A stretch of DNA of 64,000 nucleotides. Origin: Arthrobacter sp. Soil763 (GTDB lineage Bacteria > Actinomycetota > Actinomycetes > Actinomycetales > Micrococcaceae). Below, piece by piece: positions 56,155 to 64,000 of this stretch. The DNA lies in assembly GCF_001428365.1 (NCBI RefSeq), contig NZ_LMSH01000002.1:558132-622131 (forward strand), written 5' to 3'. Position numbers and translations under genes: made by a program. Below the pieces are notes generated by a model that had not been told where the DNA came from, did not search any database, and worked only from the letters and a program-made list of their open reading frames with translations. Position 1 is the stretch's first letter. The number at the start of each line of letters is the position of its first letter.

Positions 56155-58475
56155 AAACCCCGGTCTCCACGTACCGCCTCCAGATCCGCAGCGGCTTCAC
56201 CCTGTTCGACGCCGCTAAAAGGGTCCCGTACCTGAAGGACCTCGGCGTGGACTGGGTGTACCTCTCGCCCATCCTCACCGCCGAGCAGGGCTCGGATCAC
56301 GGCTATGACGTGACCGATCCCTCGGTCGTGGACCCTGACCGTGGCGGCCCGGAAGGGCTGCTGGCGCTCTCCACGGCAGCCCGCGAACACGGCATGGGCG
56401 TCCTCGTGGACATCGTGCCCAACCATGTCGGCGTGGCCACCCCGGTCCAGAACCCGTGGTGGTGGTCGCTGCTCAAGGAGGGCCGGCAGTCGCCGTACGC
56501 TCCGGCGTTCGACGTCGACTGGGACTTCGGCGGCGGCCGGATCCGGATCCCGGTCCTGGGCCAGGACTCCGACGTCGACGCCCTCGAGGTCCGCGACGGC
56601 GAGCTGCGCTACTACGACCACCGGTTCCCGCTGGCCGACGGCAGCTACACCGACGGGGATGACCCCCGGGCCGTCCACGACCGGCAGCACTACGAGCTGG
56701 TCGGCTGGCGCCGCGCCGACAATGAGCTGAACTACCGCCGCTTCTTCGCGGTCAACTCCCTCGCCGGGATCCGGGTGGAGGTGCCCGAGGTCTTCGACGA
56801 GGCGCACGAGGAGATCGTCCGCTGGTTCCGCGACGACCTCGTGGACGGGCTGCGGATCGACCACCCGGACGGCCTGGCCGACCCCGAGGGCTACCTGCGC
56901 CGGCTGCGCGAGGCCGCCGGCGGCGCGTACCTGCTGATCGAGAAGATCCTGGAGCCCGGGGAAGTCCTGCCGGCCAGCTTCGAGTGCGAGGGCACCACCG
57001 GCTACGACGCCCTCGCTGACGTGGACCGCGTCTTCGTCGACCCCGACGGACAGACCGGCCTCGATGCGCTGGACAGCGAACTGCGCGGCGGCGAAACCGC
57101 AGACTACGAGGACATGATCCGGGGCACCAAGCGCCGGATCACCGACGGGATCCTGCACTCCGAGATGCTGCGGCTCGCCCGCCTCGTCCCCGCCTCCGCT
57201 GGACTGAGCGTCGAGGCCGCGGCCGACGCGCTCTCCGAGGTCATCGCCGCGTTCCCCGTCTACCGCAGCTACCTGCCCGCGGGCGAGGAGGTGCTGCGCG
57301 AGGCGTGTGCGCTCGCCGTTTCGCGCCGGCCCGAGCTGGAGACGGCCGTGGACGCGCTGTTGCCGCTGCTGCTGCGCGCAGGGCCGGGGGAGGACGAGGA
57401 ACTCGGCCGCCGGTTCCAGCAGACCTCCGGCATGGTGATGGCCAAGGGCGTCGAAGACACCGCCTTCTTCCGCTACACCCGGCTTGGGACCCTGACCGAG
57501 GTCGGCGCGGACCCCACCGAGTTCGCGCTGTCCACGGACGAGTTCCACGCCCGGATGGCCCGCCGCCAGGCCGAGCTGCCGCTGTCCATGACCACCCTGA
57601 GCACCCACGACACCAAGCGCAGCGAGGACACCCGCGCCCGGATCTCGGTGCTCGCCGAACTCGCCCCGGAGTGGACCGCGTCGCTGCGCAGGCTCCAGGA
57701 ACTCGCCCCGCTGCCCGACGGGCCGCTGGCGAACCTGCTGTGGCAGGCCATCGCCGGGGTCTGGCCCGCGGACCGGGAACGGCTGCAGTCCTACGCCCAA
57801 AAAGCCGCCCGCGAGGCCGGTAACTCCACCGACTGGCTCGACCCGAACGAGGACTTCGAAGCCCAGCTGTCGGCCGCCGTCGACGCCGCCTTCGACAACC
57901 CTGCGGTGCGCGCCGAACTCGACGGCCTGGTGGACCTGCTGGACCCGTACGGCACGGCCAACGCCCTGGGCGCCAAGCTCGTCCAGCTCACGATGCCGGG
58001 CGTACCGGACGTCTACCAGGGCACAGAATTCTGGGACCGCTCGCTGACCGACCCGGACAACCGCCGGCCCTTCGACTTCGGGGCCCGCCGCGACGCCCTC
58101 GCAGCGCTGGACGCCGGCGAGCTGCCGGCGTCGTACCGGGATGACGCGGCCAAGCTGCTGGTGACCTCACGGGCCCTCCGGCTGCGCCGGGACCGGCCGG
58201 AGCTGTTCACCGGCTACACCCCGCTGCCGGCCACCGGAGCGGCCGCCGGCCACCTCGTGGCCTTCGACCGCGGCGCCGGGACGCCCGGGGCGGTCACCCT
58301 GGCCACGCGGCTGCCCCGCGGCCTGGAACAGCGGGGAGGCTGGCAGGACACCGCCGTCGACCTTCCCGCAGCCATGACGGACCAGCTCAGCGGCCGGTCC
58401 TTCGGACCGGGACCGGTGAAGCTCGCGGACCTGCTCCGCGACTACCCGGTGGCCCTGCTGGCACCGGCCGGCTAA
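56151..58475 (+). CDS. treY: Maltooligosyl trehalose synthase
   Basis: Converts the reducing end of a maltodextrin to a terminal trehalosyl unit. The 774-residue GH13 protein has [54 protein letters not shown] and [17 protein letters not shown], all TreY hallmarks. The ATG overlaps the glgX stop. The order glgX-treY-treZ fits a glycogen-to-trehalose route in the cytoplasm. Confidence 0.96.
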   Translation: MKTPVSTYRLQIRSGFTLFDAAKRVPYLKDLGVDWVYLSPILTAEQGSDHGYDVTDPSVVDPDRGGPEGLLALSTAAREHGMGVLVDIVPNHVGVATPVQNPWWWSLLKEGRQSPYAPAFDVDWDFGGGRIRIPVLGQDSDVDALEVRDGELRYYDHRFPLADGSYTDGDDPRAVHDRQHYELVGWRRADNELNYRRFFAVNSLAGIRVEVPEVFDEAHEEIVRWFRDDLVDGLRIDHPDGLADPEGYLRRLREAAGGAYLLIEKILEPGEVLPASFECEGTTGYDALADVDRVFVDPDGQTGLDALDSELRGGETADYEDMIRGTKRRITDGILHSEMLRLARLVPASAGLSVEAAADALSEVIAAFPVYRSYLPAGEEVLREACALAVSRRPELETAVDALLPLLLRAGPGEDEELGRRFQQTSGMVMAKGVEDTAFFRYTRLGTLTEVGADPTEFALSTDEFHARMARRQAELPLSMTTLSTHDTKRSEDTRARISVLAELAPEWTASLRRLQELAPLPDGPLANLLWQAIAGVWPADRERLQSYAQKAAREAGNSTDWLDPNEDFEAQLSAAVDAAFDNPAVRAELDGLVDLLDPYGTANALGAKLVQLTMPGVPDVYQGTEFWDRSLTDPDNRRPFDFGARRDALAALDAGELPASYRDDAAKLLVTSRALRLRRDRPELFTGYTPLPATGAAAGHLVAFDRGAGTPGAVTLATRLPRGLEQRGGWQDTAVDLPAAMTDQLSGRSFGPGPVKLADLLRDYPVALLAPAG

Positions 58476-58511
58476 AACGCACCTACGCACGAACCGACGA
58501 GGGGAACGGTA

Positions 58512-60278
58512 ATGACTCTGCCCGCACATGGAATCGCACGCTTCGACCTCTGGGCACCCCAGGCACAGGAGGTCACCCTGGTGGCCGACGGCCGGCGGTA
58601 CCCGATGTCCCGCGCCGCGGGCCCCGGCAGCGACGGCTGGTGGAGCGCGCCGGAGGCTCCGGCTTCCGGCGAGGTCGACTACGGCTACTTGGTGGACGGG
58701 GACACGACGCCGCTGCCGGATCCGCGGTCCCGCCGCCAGCCCGACGGCGTGCACGCGCTTTCGCGCACCTTCGACCCGGCCGGCCACGCCTGGGGTGACG
58801 GGCAGTGGCAGGGCCGGGAGCTGCAGGGCGCGGTGATCTACGAACTGCACCTGGGCACCTTCACCCCCGAAGGGACGCTGGACGCCGCGATCGGCAAGCT
58901 CGGCTACCTGGCGGAGCTGGGCGTCGACTTCGTCGAACTGCTGCCGGTCAACGGCTTCAACGGCACCCACAACTGGGGCTACGACGGCGTCCTCTGGTAC
59001 ACCGTGCACGAGGGCTACGGCGGGCCGGCCGCGTACCAGCGCTTCGTCGACGCGGCCCACGGTGCCGGGCTGGGCGTGATCCAGGACGTCGTCTACAACC
59101 ACCTCGGCCCCAGCGGCAACTACCTGCCCCGGTTCGGCCCGTACCTGAAGTCCGGCGAGGGCAACACCTGGGGCGACTCGGTCAACCTCGACGGCCCCGG
59201 ATCCGACGTCGTCCGCGCCTACATCCTGGACAACGCGGCCATGTGGCTGCGCGACTACCACGTCGATGGGCTCCGGCTCGATGCCGTGCACGCCTTCAAG
59301 GACGAACGCGCCGTCCACCTGCTCGAGGACTTCGGCGCCCTCGCCGACGCCGTCGCGGCCGAAACCGGGCGTCCGGCGTCGATGATCGCCGAGTCGGACC
59401 TGAACAATCCGCGCCTGCTCTACCCGCGGGACGCGAACGGTTACGGCCTGGCCGGGCAGTGGAGCGACGACTTCCACCACGCCGTCCACGTCAACGTCAG
59501 CGGCGAGACCACCGGCTACTACAGCGACTTCGATTCGCTGGCGGCGCTGGCGAAGGTCCTGGAGAAGGGTTTCTTCCACGACGGGAGCTACTCCAGCTTC
59601 CGGGCACGGCACCACGGCCGGCCCATCAACACCGGCCTGGTCCACCCCGCCGCCCTGGTGGTCTGCAGCCAGAACCACGACCAGATCGGCAACCGGGCCA
59701 CCGGAGACCGGCTCTCCCAGACCCTCGGCTACGGGCAGCTGGCGCTCGCCGCCGTCGCCACCCTGACCTCCCCGTTCACCCCGATGCTGTTCATGGGCGA
59801 GGAGTACGGCGCCACCACGCCGTGGCAGTTCTTCACCTCGCACCCCGAGCCGGAGCTCGGCAAGGCCACCGCGGAGGGCCGGATCAAGGAATTCGAGCGG
59901 ATGGGCTGGGACCCCGCCGTCGTGCCGGACCCGCAGGACCCGGAGACGTTCACCCGCTCCAAGCTGGACTGGTCCGAAGCCGCCGACGGGGACCACGCCC
60001 GGCTGCTGGAGCTGTACCGGAACCTGATCGCGCTGCGCCGCACGACGCCGGAGCTCACCGCCGGCGGGTTCGCCGACACCGCCGTCGAATTCGACGAGGC
60101 CGAACGCTGGCTGCTGCTGCGCCGCGGCGCGGTGGAAGTGGCGATGAACTTCTCCGCCGAGCCGCGCCAGCTGCCGGTGGGAGGCACGTCGCTGCTGCTG
60201 GCCACCGAAGACGGGACCGCGCTGACGGCCGGTGGCCTGGGGCTGCCGGGCCACAGCGCCGCCATCCTTACCCGCTGA
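58512..60278 (+). CDS. treZ: Maltooligosyl trehalose trehalohydrolase
   Basis: Releases free trehalose from the product of TreY. The 588-residue protein shows an N-terminal CBM48-like domain ([17 protein letters not shown]), [56 protein letters not shown] and [19 protein letters not shown] at 58512, 36 bases after treY, with GAGGGGAAC upstream. Complete domain set; no oddity seen. Confidence 0.96.
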   Translation: MTLPAHGIARFDLWAPQAQEVTLVADGRRYPMSRAAGPGSDGWWSAPEAPASGEVDYGYLVDGDTTPLPDPRSRRQPDGVHALSRTFDPAGHAWGDGQWQGRELQGAVIYELHLGTFTPEGTLDAAIGKLGYLAELGVDFVELLPVNGFNGTHNWGYDGVLWYTVHEGYGGPAAYQRFVDAAHGAGLGVIQDVVYNHLGPSGNYLPRFGPYLKSGEGNTWGDSVNLDGPGSDVVRAYILDNAAMWLRDYHVDGLRLDAVHAFKDERAVHLLEDFGALADAVAAETGRPASMIAESDLNNPRLLYPRDANGYGLAGQWSDDFHHAVHVNVSGETTGYYSDFDSLAALAKVLEKGFFHDGSYSSFRARHHGRPINTGLVHPAALVVCSQNHDQIGNRATGDRLSQTLGYGQLALAAVATLTSPFTPMLFMGEEYGATTPWQFFTSHPEPELGKATAEGRIKEFERMGWDPAVVPDPQDPETFTRSKLDWSEAADGDHARLLELYRNLIALRRTTPELTAGGFADTAVEFDEAERWLLLRRGAVEVAMNFSAEPRQLPVGGTSLLLATEDGTALTAGGLGLPGHSAAILTR

Positions 60279-60314
60279 GACCCATCACCCACCAGACCAA
60301 GGCAGGATAGACCC

Positions 60315-61352
60315 ATGACCTACATTGCAGCGGAGAACCGCTACGAGACCATGCCCTACCGCCGCGTCGGGCGCAGCGGCCTGAAGCTTCCGGCGATCTC
60401 GCTGGGCCTGTGGCACAACTTCGGCGACGACAAGCCGTTCGAGGTTCAGCGCGCCATCCTCCGCCGCGCCTTCGACCTGGGCGTGACGCACTTCGACCTC
60501 GCCAACAACTACGGCCCGCCCTACGGCAGCGCCGAAACCAACTTCGGCCGGCACTTCAAGGACGACTTCGCCCCCTACCGGGACGAACTCATCATCTCCA
60601 GCAAGGCCGGCTACGACATGTGGCCCGGACCCTACGGCAATTGGGGCTCGCGGAAGTACCTGCTGGCCAGCCTGGACCAGTCGCTGGGCCGGATGGGCCT
60701 GGACTACGTCGACATCTTCTACAGCCACCGCCCGGACCCGGAGACGCCGCTGGAGGAAACCATGGGCGCCCTGGACCAGGCCGTGCGGTCCGGCAAGGCA
60801 CTCTACGCCGGCATCTCCTCCTACACCCCGGAGCAGACCCTGGAGGCCGCCCGGATCCTCAAGGACCTCGGCACCCCGCTGCTGATCCACCAGCCCAGCT
60901 ACTCGATGCTGAACCGCTGGACCGAGCAGGGCAGCCCCAGCCTGTACGAGGCGCTGGAGCAGGTCGGCGCCGGCGCCATCGCGTTTTCCCCGCTGGCGCA
61001 GGGGATGCTCACGGACCGGTACCTCAACGGCGTCCCGGACGACTCCCGGGCCGCGCAGGACAAGTCCCTGGACCAGGCCATGATCAGCCCCGACAAGCTG
61101 GACCGCGTGCGCGGCCTGAACCGGATCGCCGAGGGCCGCGGCCAGACGCTGGCGCAGCTGGCCATCGCCTGGATCCTGCGCGACCAGCGCAGCGGCACCC
61201 CGGTCACCTCCGCCCTGGTCGGCGCGTCCAGCGTCCGCCAGCTGGAGGACAGCCTGGCCGCGGTCAACAACCTGGACTTCACCGCCGAGGAGCTTGCCGC
61301 GATCGACGAGTTCGCCGTCGACTCCGATATCAACCTCTGGGCGCAGAAGTAG
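60315..61352 (+). CDS. Aldo-keto reductase, YghZ/MgrA type
   Basis: An NADPH-dependent aldo-keto reductase. The 345-residue protein resembles E. coli YghZ (glyceraldehyde-3-phosphate/methylglyoxal reductase): YRRVGRSGLKLPAISLGLWHNFGD, HFDLANNYGPPYGSAE (catalytic Asp and Tyr), IISSKAGYDMWPGPYG, YVDIFYSHRPDPETPLEETM (His). ATG at 60315 with AGGCAGGA-like purines, 36 bases after treZ, perhaps in the same transcript. A role in trehalose metabolism is not shown; it may detoxify carbonyl compounds. Confidence 0.9.
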   Translation: MTYIAAENRYETMPYRRVGRSGLKLPAISLGLWHNFGDDKPFEVQRAILRRAFDLGVTHFDLANNYGPPYGSAETNFGRHFKDDFAPYRDELIISSKAGYDMWPGPYGNWGSRKYLLASLDQSLGRMGLDYVDIFYSHRPDPETPLEETMGALDQAVRSGKALYAGISSYTPEQTLEAARILKDLGTPLLIHQPSYSMLNRWTEQGSPSLYEALEQVGAGAIAFSPLAQGMLTDRYLNGVPDDSRAAQDKSLDQAMISPDKLDRVRGLNRIAEGRGQTLAQLAIAWILRDQRSGTPVTSALVGASSVRQLEDSLAAVNNLDFTAEELAAIDEFAVDSDINLWAQK

Positions 61353-61409
61353 CCCGCGCCCGCTGATCAGCCGGCCGGCCTGAGCGGGCCTGCCGGCTGT
61401 CACAGATTC

Positions 61410-61445
61410 GGTACCGGTACCGGGAACAACCCCGGTCCCGGTACC
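61410..61445. repeat. Inverted repeat upstream of ino1
   Basis: GGTACCGGTACCGGG (61410-61424) and CCCGGTCCCGGTACC (61431-61445) are inverted repeats of 15 bases with one mismatch, loop AACAAC. It lies just upstream of a TAGAAT box, and after the aldo-keto reductase gene. It can act as a terminator for the latter or as an operator for ino1. Confidence 0.6.
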
Positions 61446-61451
61446 GTTGAC

Positions 61452-61457
61452 TAGAAT
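61452..61457 (+). promoter_or_regulatory. Candidate ino1 -10 box
   Basis: TAGAAT (61452-61457) is a near-consensus -10; TTGAC directly precedes it but is too close to be its -35. Upstream lies the inverted repeat. The leader would be about 85 bases. Confidence 0.4.
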
Positions 61458-61548
61458 GCAAGGGCGCCGTATTGTGCTGCGCCAGCCTGCCGCCGTCGCA
61501 TCACGTGCGTCCGCGCCGGTACGTTTGTTTGTTCTCAAAGGGAGTTCC

Positions 61549-62634
61549 GTGTCTTCAAATCCGATTCGTGTTGCAATCGTCGGCGTGGGTAACTGCGCCT
61601 CATCGTTGGTCCAGGGCGTCGAGTACTACCGGGACGCCGATCCCGAGGCCACGATCCCGGGTCTGATGCACGTCCAGTTCGGCAAGTACCACGTCAACGA
61701 CGTGCAGTTCGTTGCCGCGTTCGACGTCGACGGCAAGAAGGTCGGGCAGGACCTGTCCGCCGCGATCCTCGCCAGCGAGAACAACACCATCAAGCTCGCC
61801 GACGTGCCCCCGACCGGCGTCACCGTCCAGCGCGGACCGACCCTCGACGGCCTCGGCAAGTACTACCTCGAGACCATCGAGCAGGCCCCGGAGGAGCCGG
61901 TCGACGTCGTCCAGGCCCTCAAGGACGCCCAGGTCGACGTCATGGTCTGCTACCTGCCCGTCGGTTCCCAGGAAGCTGCCGAGTTCTACGCCCAGTGCGC
62001 CATCGACGCCGGCGTGGCCTTCGTCAACGCGCTCCCGGTCTTCATCGCCGGGACCAAGGAATGGGCGGACAAGTTCACCGCCGCCGGCGTCCCGATCGTC
62101 GGCGACGACATCAAGAGCCAGATCGGCGCCACCATCACGCACCGCGTCATGGCCAAGCTCTTCGAAGACCGCGGCGTCACCCTGGACCGCACCTACCAGC
62201 TGAACGTCGGCGGCAACATGGACTTCAAGAACATGCTGGAACGCGACCGCCTCGAGTCCAAGAAGATCTCCAAGACCCAGGCCGTGACCTCCAACGTCGA
62301 AGCGGACCTCGCGGCCAAGGACGTGCACATCGGCCCGTCCGACTACGTGCAGTGGCTCGATGACCGCAAGTGGGCGTTCGTGCGCCTCGAGGGCCGCAAC
62401 TTCGGCGACGCCCCCGTCTCGCTCGAGTACAAGCTGGAGGTCTGGGACTCGCCCAACTCCGCCGGTGTGATCATCGACGCCGTCCGTGCCGCCAAGATCG
62501 GCCTGGACCGCGGCGTCGGCGGCCCGCTGCTCTCCGCCTCAAGCTACTTCATGAAGTCCCCGCCGGAGCAGTTCAACGACGACCTCGCCCGCGAAAAGGT
62601 CGAGGCCTTCATCCGCGGCGACCTGGAGCGCTAA
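61549..62634 (+). CDS. ino1: Myo-inositol-1-phosphate synthase
   Basis: Makes inositol-1-phosphate from glucose-6-phosphate with NAD+, the entry to phosphatidylinositol and mycothiol in actinobacteria. The 361-residue protein has the NAD-binding [49 protein letters not shown] and [12 protein letters not shown], ending [11 protein letters not shown] start at 61549 with AAGGGAG upstream; earlier in-frame starts have no family match. A perfect palindrome follows 9 bases after the stop. Confidence 0.96.
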   Translation: MSSNPIRVAIVGVGNCASSLVQGVEYYRDADPEATIPGLMHVQFGKYHVNDVQFVAAFDVDGKKVGQDLSAAILASENNTIKLADVPPTGVTVQRGPTLDGLGKYYLETIEQAPEEPVDVVQALKDAQVDVMVCYLPVGSQEAAEFYAQCAIDAGVAFVNALPVFIAGTKEWADKFTAAGVPIVGDDIKSQIGATITHRVMAKLFEDRGVTLDRTYQLNVGGNMDFKNMLERDRLESKKISKTQAVTSNVEADLAAKDVHIGPSDYVQWLDDRKWAFVRLEGRNFGDAPVSLEYKLEVWDSPNSAGVIIDAVRAAKIGLDRGVGGPLLSASSYFMKSPPEQFNDDLAREKVEAFIRGDLER

Positions 62635-62643
62635 CCCCCGCCG

Positions 62644-62704
62644 GATGCCCTATCACTTGTGGTCCCCAAACCCCCGGTTTGGGGACCACAAGTGATAGGG
62701 CATC
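62644..62704. repeat. Near-perfect 61-base palindrome
   Basis: Arms of 29 bases each (62644-62672 and 62676-62704) pair perfectly around loop CCC; the left arm begins GATGCCCTATCACTTGTGG and continues TCCCCAAACC. It sits between the converging ino1 and DUF559 genes, 9 bases after the ino1 stop and 6 bases from the DUF559 stop. It is exceptionally long for a terminator and has no T-run. A degraded copy is at 63681-63740. Confidence 0.9.
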
Positions 62705-62710
62705 TGTGGT

Positions 62711-63628
62711 TTAACCGGCGATGAGTGCCGCGCCGACCCTGCGGACCGCGGCACGGAAACCGCCCTGCAGGTCATCGGCGTTGAGCTTGAAATACCGCCA
62801 CCCCGCGGCGATGAAGGCCTCATCGCGTCGGATGTCGCGGGATTGTTGTTCCCGGGTGAGGTGATGACCTCCGTCGTACTGGACAGCGATCCGGCGCTTC
62901 CGGTAGCCCAGGTCCGCGGCGGGGGAGTAGGGGTCGCCGGGCACGATCCGCACCTGCAGTTCCGGTTCCGGCAGCCCGGCCGCGGTCAGTGCCAGACGCA
63001 GGAACGTCTCCGGCGCGGAGTCCGCACCCGCACGGATCAGGTCCGCAGCCAGCCGGGCTTTCACAATGCCCTGCAGCTTCGGGTGCCGCACGAGCATGGC
63101 CTTCAGCTGCGGAACTGTGGCCCACGGCTCCGTGCGCTGCTCCAGGCCGGGTCGCGGCTGGCGCACCAGCTGGTCGCCCACGGCCACGAGGTCCTCCAGC
63201 GGCACCATCCGGGCAAGGTCCAGCCACGTCCGGGCCGGCGTCGAGATCCGGATTCCCTCCCAGACCATGACCTCGTCGGCGAAAGCCAGCACGGTATGGC
63301 CAACGACGCCGGCCCTACGGACCTGGGGCAGCGCTTTCGATTTGCTCAGGTGCAGTTCCCAGCACCCGGCAAACCATGACGGAAGCCACAGTCCGAGCAG
63401 GACGGCCGCGGTCAGGTGCGAGATCCACGCGCCGGGCGTCGCGGCGGAGAGGGCCCGTGCCAGACCACGAAGTTCGAACTCCCAGTCCGTGGGCAGGTAG
63501 AGACCCCGACCGGCGGTGCCGAGGTCCGCTGCCCGGAGCCGGCCCGCGCTCAGACTCGCCGCGCGCGCCTCGTAGACGGTGAACGGCGCAGCGGCGAGGT
63601 GGCGGGGCAAAGGCGCGGGAGCGTGCAT
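62711..63628 (-). CDS. DUF559 (Vsr-like nuclease fold) protein with AbiEi-like N-terminus
   Basis: A 305-residue protein whose C-terminal 80 residues match the DUF559 pattern, a small domain with the fold of very-short-patch-repair/type II nucleases: ADLGYRKRRIAVQYDGGHHLTREQQ (Asp and the DGG-HH stretch at about 249-256), RRDEAFIAAGWRYFKLNADDL. The N-terminal part (1-100) resembles the AbiEi antitoxin-type winged helix seen in many actinobacterial DUF559 proteins. ATG at 63628; longer frames begin inside the adjacent repeat. Function is unknown; it lies downstream of fhs, between two palindromic repeats. Confidence 0.75.
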   Translation of the reverse strand: MHAPAPLPRHLAAAPFTVYEARAASLSAGRLRAADLGTAGRGLYLPTDWEFELRGLARALSAATPGAWISHLTAAVLLGLWLPSWFAGCWELHLSKSKALPQVRRAGVVGHTVLAFADEVMVWEGIRISTPARTWLDLARMVPLEDLVAVGDQLVRQPRPGLEQRTEPWATVPQLKAMLVRHPKLQGIVKARLAADLIRAGADSAPETFLRLALTAAGLPEPELQVRIVPGDPYSPAADLGYRKRRIAVQYDGGHHLTREQQSRDIRRDEAFIAAGWRYFKLNADDLQGGFRAAVRRVGAALIAG

Positions 63629-63664
63629 GCCCACCATTCTCGGCAGAACCGCCCGGCGCTGCAG

Positions 63665-63694
63665 AAAGTATCCACAGGCCGCGCCTGCGCTATC
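63665..63694 (-). promoter_or_regulatory. Candidate promoter of the DUF559 gene inside the repeat
   Basis: On the minus strand CTGATA (complement of 63689-63694, 4/6 match to TTGACA) and GATACT (complement of 63665-63670) are 18 bases apart. The -35 is part of the degraded repeat copy, so the repeat may have supplied a promoter element. Low certainty. Confidence 0.3.
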
Positions 63695-63740
63695 AGTTGT
63701 GGGCCCCACAGCCCCCGAATGGCAGCTGTAAGTGATGGGG
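63681..63740. repeat. Degraded copy of the 62.6 kb palindrome
   Basis: GCGCTATCAGTTGTGGGCCCCA (63685-63706, stated in two parts: GCGCTATCAG and TTGTGGGCCCCA) matches the left arm of the 62,644 palindrome in 19 of 22 positions. The right part (TAAGTGATGGGGCA, 63727-63740) matches its right arm (CAAGTGATAGGGCA) in 12 of 14. The internal pairing has decayed. It lies between fhs and the DUF559 gene. Confidence 0.7.
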
Positions 63741-63749
63741 CAACGGGGG

Positions 63750-64000
63750 TTAGAAGAGGCCGACGGGTTTGCCGTCCGGGCCGACGTCCATCCGCATCGC
63801 TGCCGGCACCTTGGGCAGTCCGGGCATGGTCATCACCGCGCCGGTGAGCGCCACGATGAAGCCCGCCCCGGTCTTGGGAATCAGGTCCCGGACGTGCACG
63901 GTGAAACCCTTCGGCGCGCCGAGCCTGGTGGCGTCGTCGCTGAAGGAATACTGCGTCTTGGCCATGCACACCGGCATGGACGACCAGCCGTTCTTCTCGA
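63750..64000 (-). CDS. fhs: Formate-tetrahydrofolate ligase, C-terminal part (5' end outside window)
   Basis: The last 83 codons of an enzyme making 10-formyl-tetrahydrofolate from formate and ATP. Reading from the right edge: [22 protein letters not shown], then [37 protein letters not shown] and [15 protein letters not shown], ending at the stop complementary to 63750-63752. These residues are typical of the Fhs C-terminus. The 5' portion continues beyond 64000. Confidence 0.93.
   Translation of the reverse strand, partial: EKNGWSSMPVCMAKTQYSFSDDATRLGAPKGFTVHVRDLIPKTGAGFIVALTGAVMTMPGLPKVPAAMRMDVGPDGKPVGLF

Noticed and set aside
58167-60254. 695-codon minus-strand frame opposite treZ
   Set aside because: Shadow of treZ, with no recognisable protein family.

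Overview
The window is high-GC (about two-thirds G+C) chromosomal DNA from an actinobacterium, most likely Arthrobacter, Pseudarthrobacter or a close Micrococcaceae relative. This rests on the actinobacterial ribosomal protein sequences with low-complexity tails, many GTG/TTG starts, GTGA/ATGA stop-start overlaps, an actinobacterial inositol-phosphate synthase, and a trehalose (treYZ-glgX) cluster. No database search was possible, so the genus is an inference. Both window ends cut genes: the 3' end of fusA at the left, and the 3' end of a formate-tetrahydrofolate ligase gene (minus strand) at the right.

Layout. 1-2.2 kb: fusA end, tuf and a 41-residue membrane protein. 2.2-3.7 kb: a GH1 beta-glucosidase on the minus strand. 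4.1-9.4 kb: S10 operon (rpsJ to rpsQ), closed by a strong terminator and a repeat array. 10.0-14.1 kb: spc-type operon (rplN to rplO). 14.3-17.1 kb: secY-adk-map. 17.2-20.5 kb: minus-strand sugar or glycerol-phosphate ABC importer without its ATPase. 20.8-21.8 kb: P1-family peptidase. 22.0-26.1 kb: infA-rpmJ-rpsM-rpsK-rpoA-rplQ-truA. 26.2-44.7 kb: an insertion between truA and rplM holding a two-component system, an Hpt-like protein without the phospho-accepting histidine, and two complete Tad (Flp) pilus loci in tandem with the same gene order, plus one prepilin peptidase. 45.0-47.5 kb: rplM-rpsI and glmM. 47.6-49.9 kb: mscL, a VanY-like lipoprotein and coaA on the minus strand. 50.0-53.8 kb: glmS-acpS-nnrD. 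53.9-61.4 kb: glgX-treY-treZ and an aldo-keto reductase. 61.5-62.6 kb: ino1. 62.6-63.7 kb: a DUF559-type gene bracketed by related palindromic repeats.

How the parts work together. Most of the window is translation machinery with secY, adk, map and rpoA interleaved as in other bacteria. rpsN/rpsZ and rpsD are not at their common places. glmM and glmS supply UDP-GlcNAc precursors, while coaA and acpS serve CoA and acyl carrier protein. glgX, treY and treZ form a glycogen-to-trehalose route: debranching, then intramolecular trehalosyl formation, then hydrolysis to free trehalose.

The most interesting parts are (1) the twin Tad pilus loci whose downstream operon ends in a His-less Hpt protein meeting a response regulator gene tail-to-tail, (2) a family of intergenic inverted repeats sharing a CACTTG-N-GG-N-CCC-like core at four places, two of them flanking the DUF559 nuclease-fold gene, and (3) a perfect intrinsic-terminator hairpin lying inside the first 17 codons of truA just after an apparently leaderless start.
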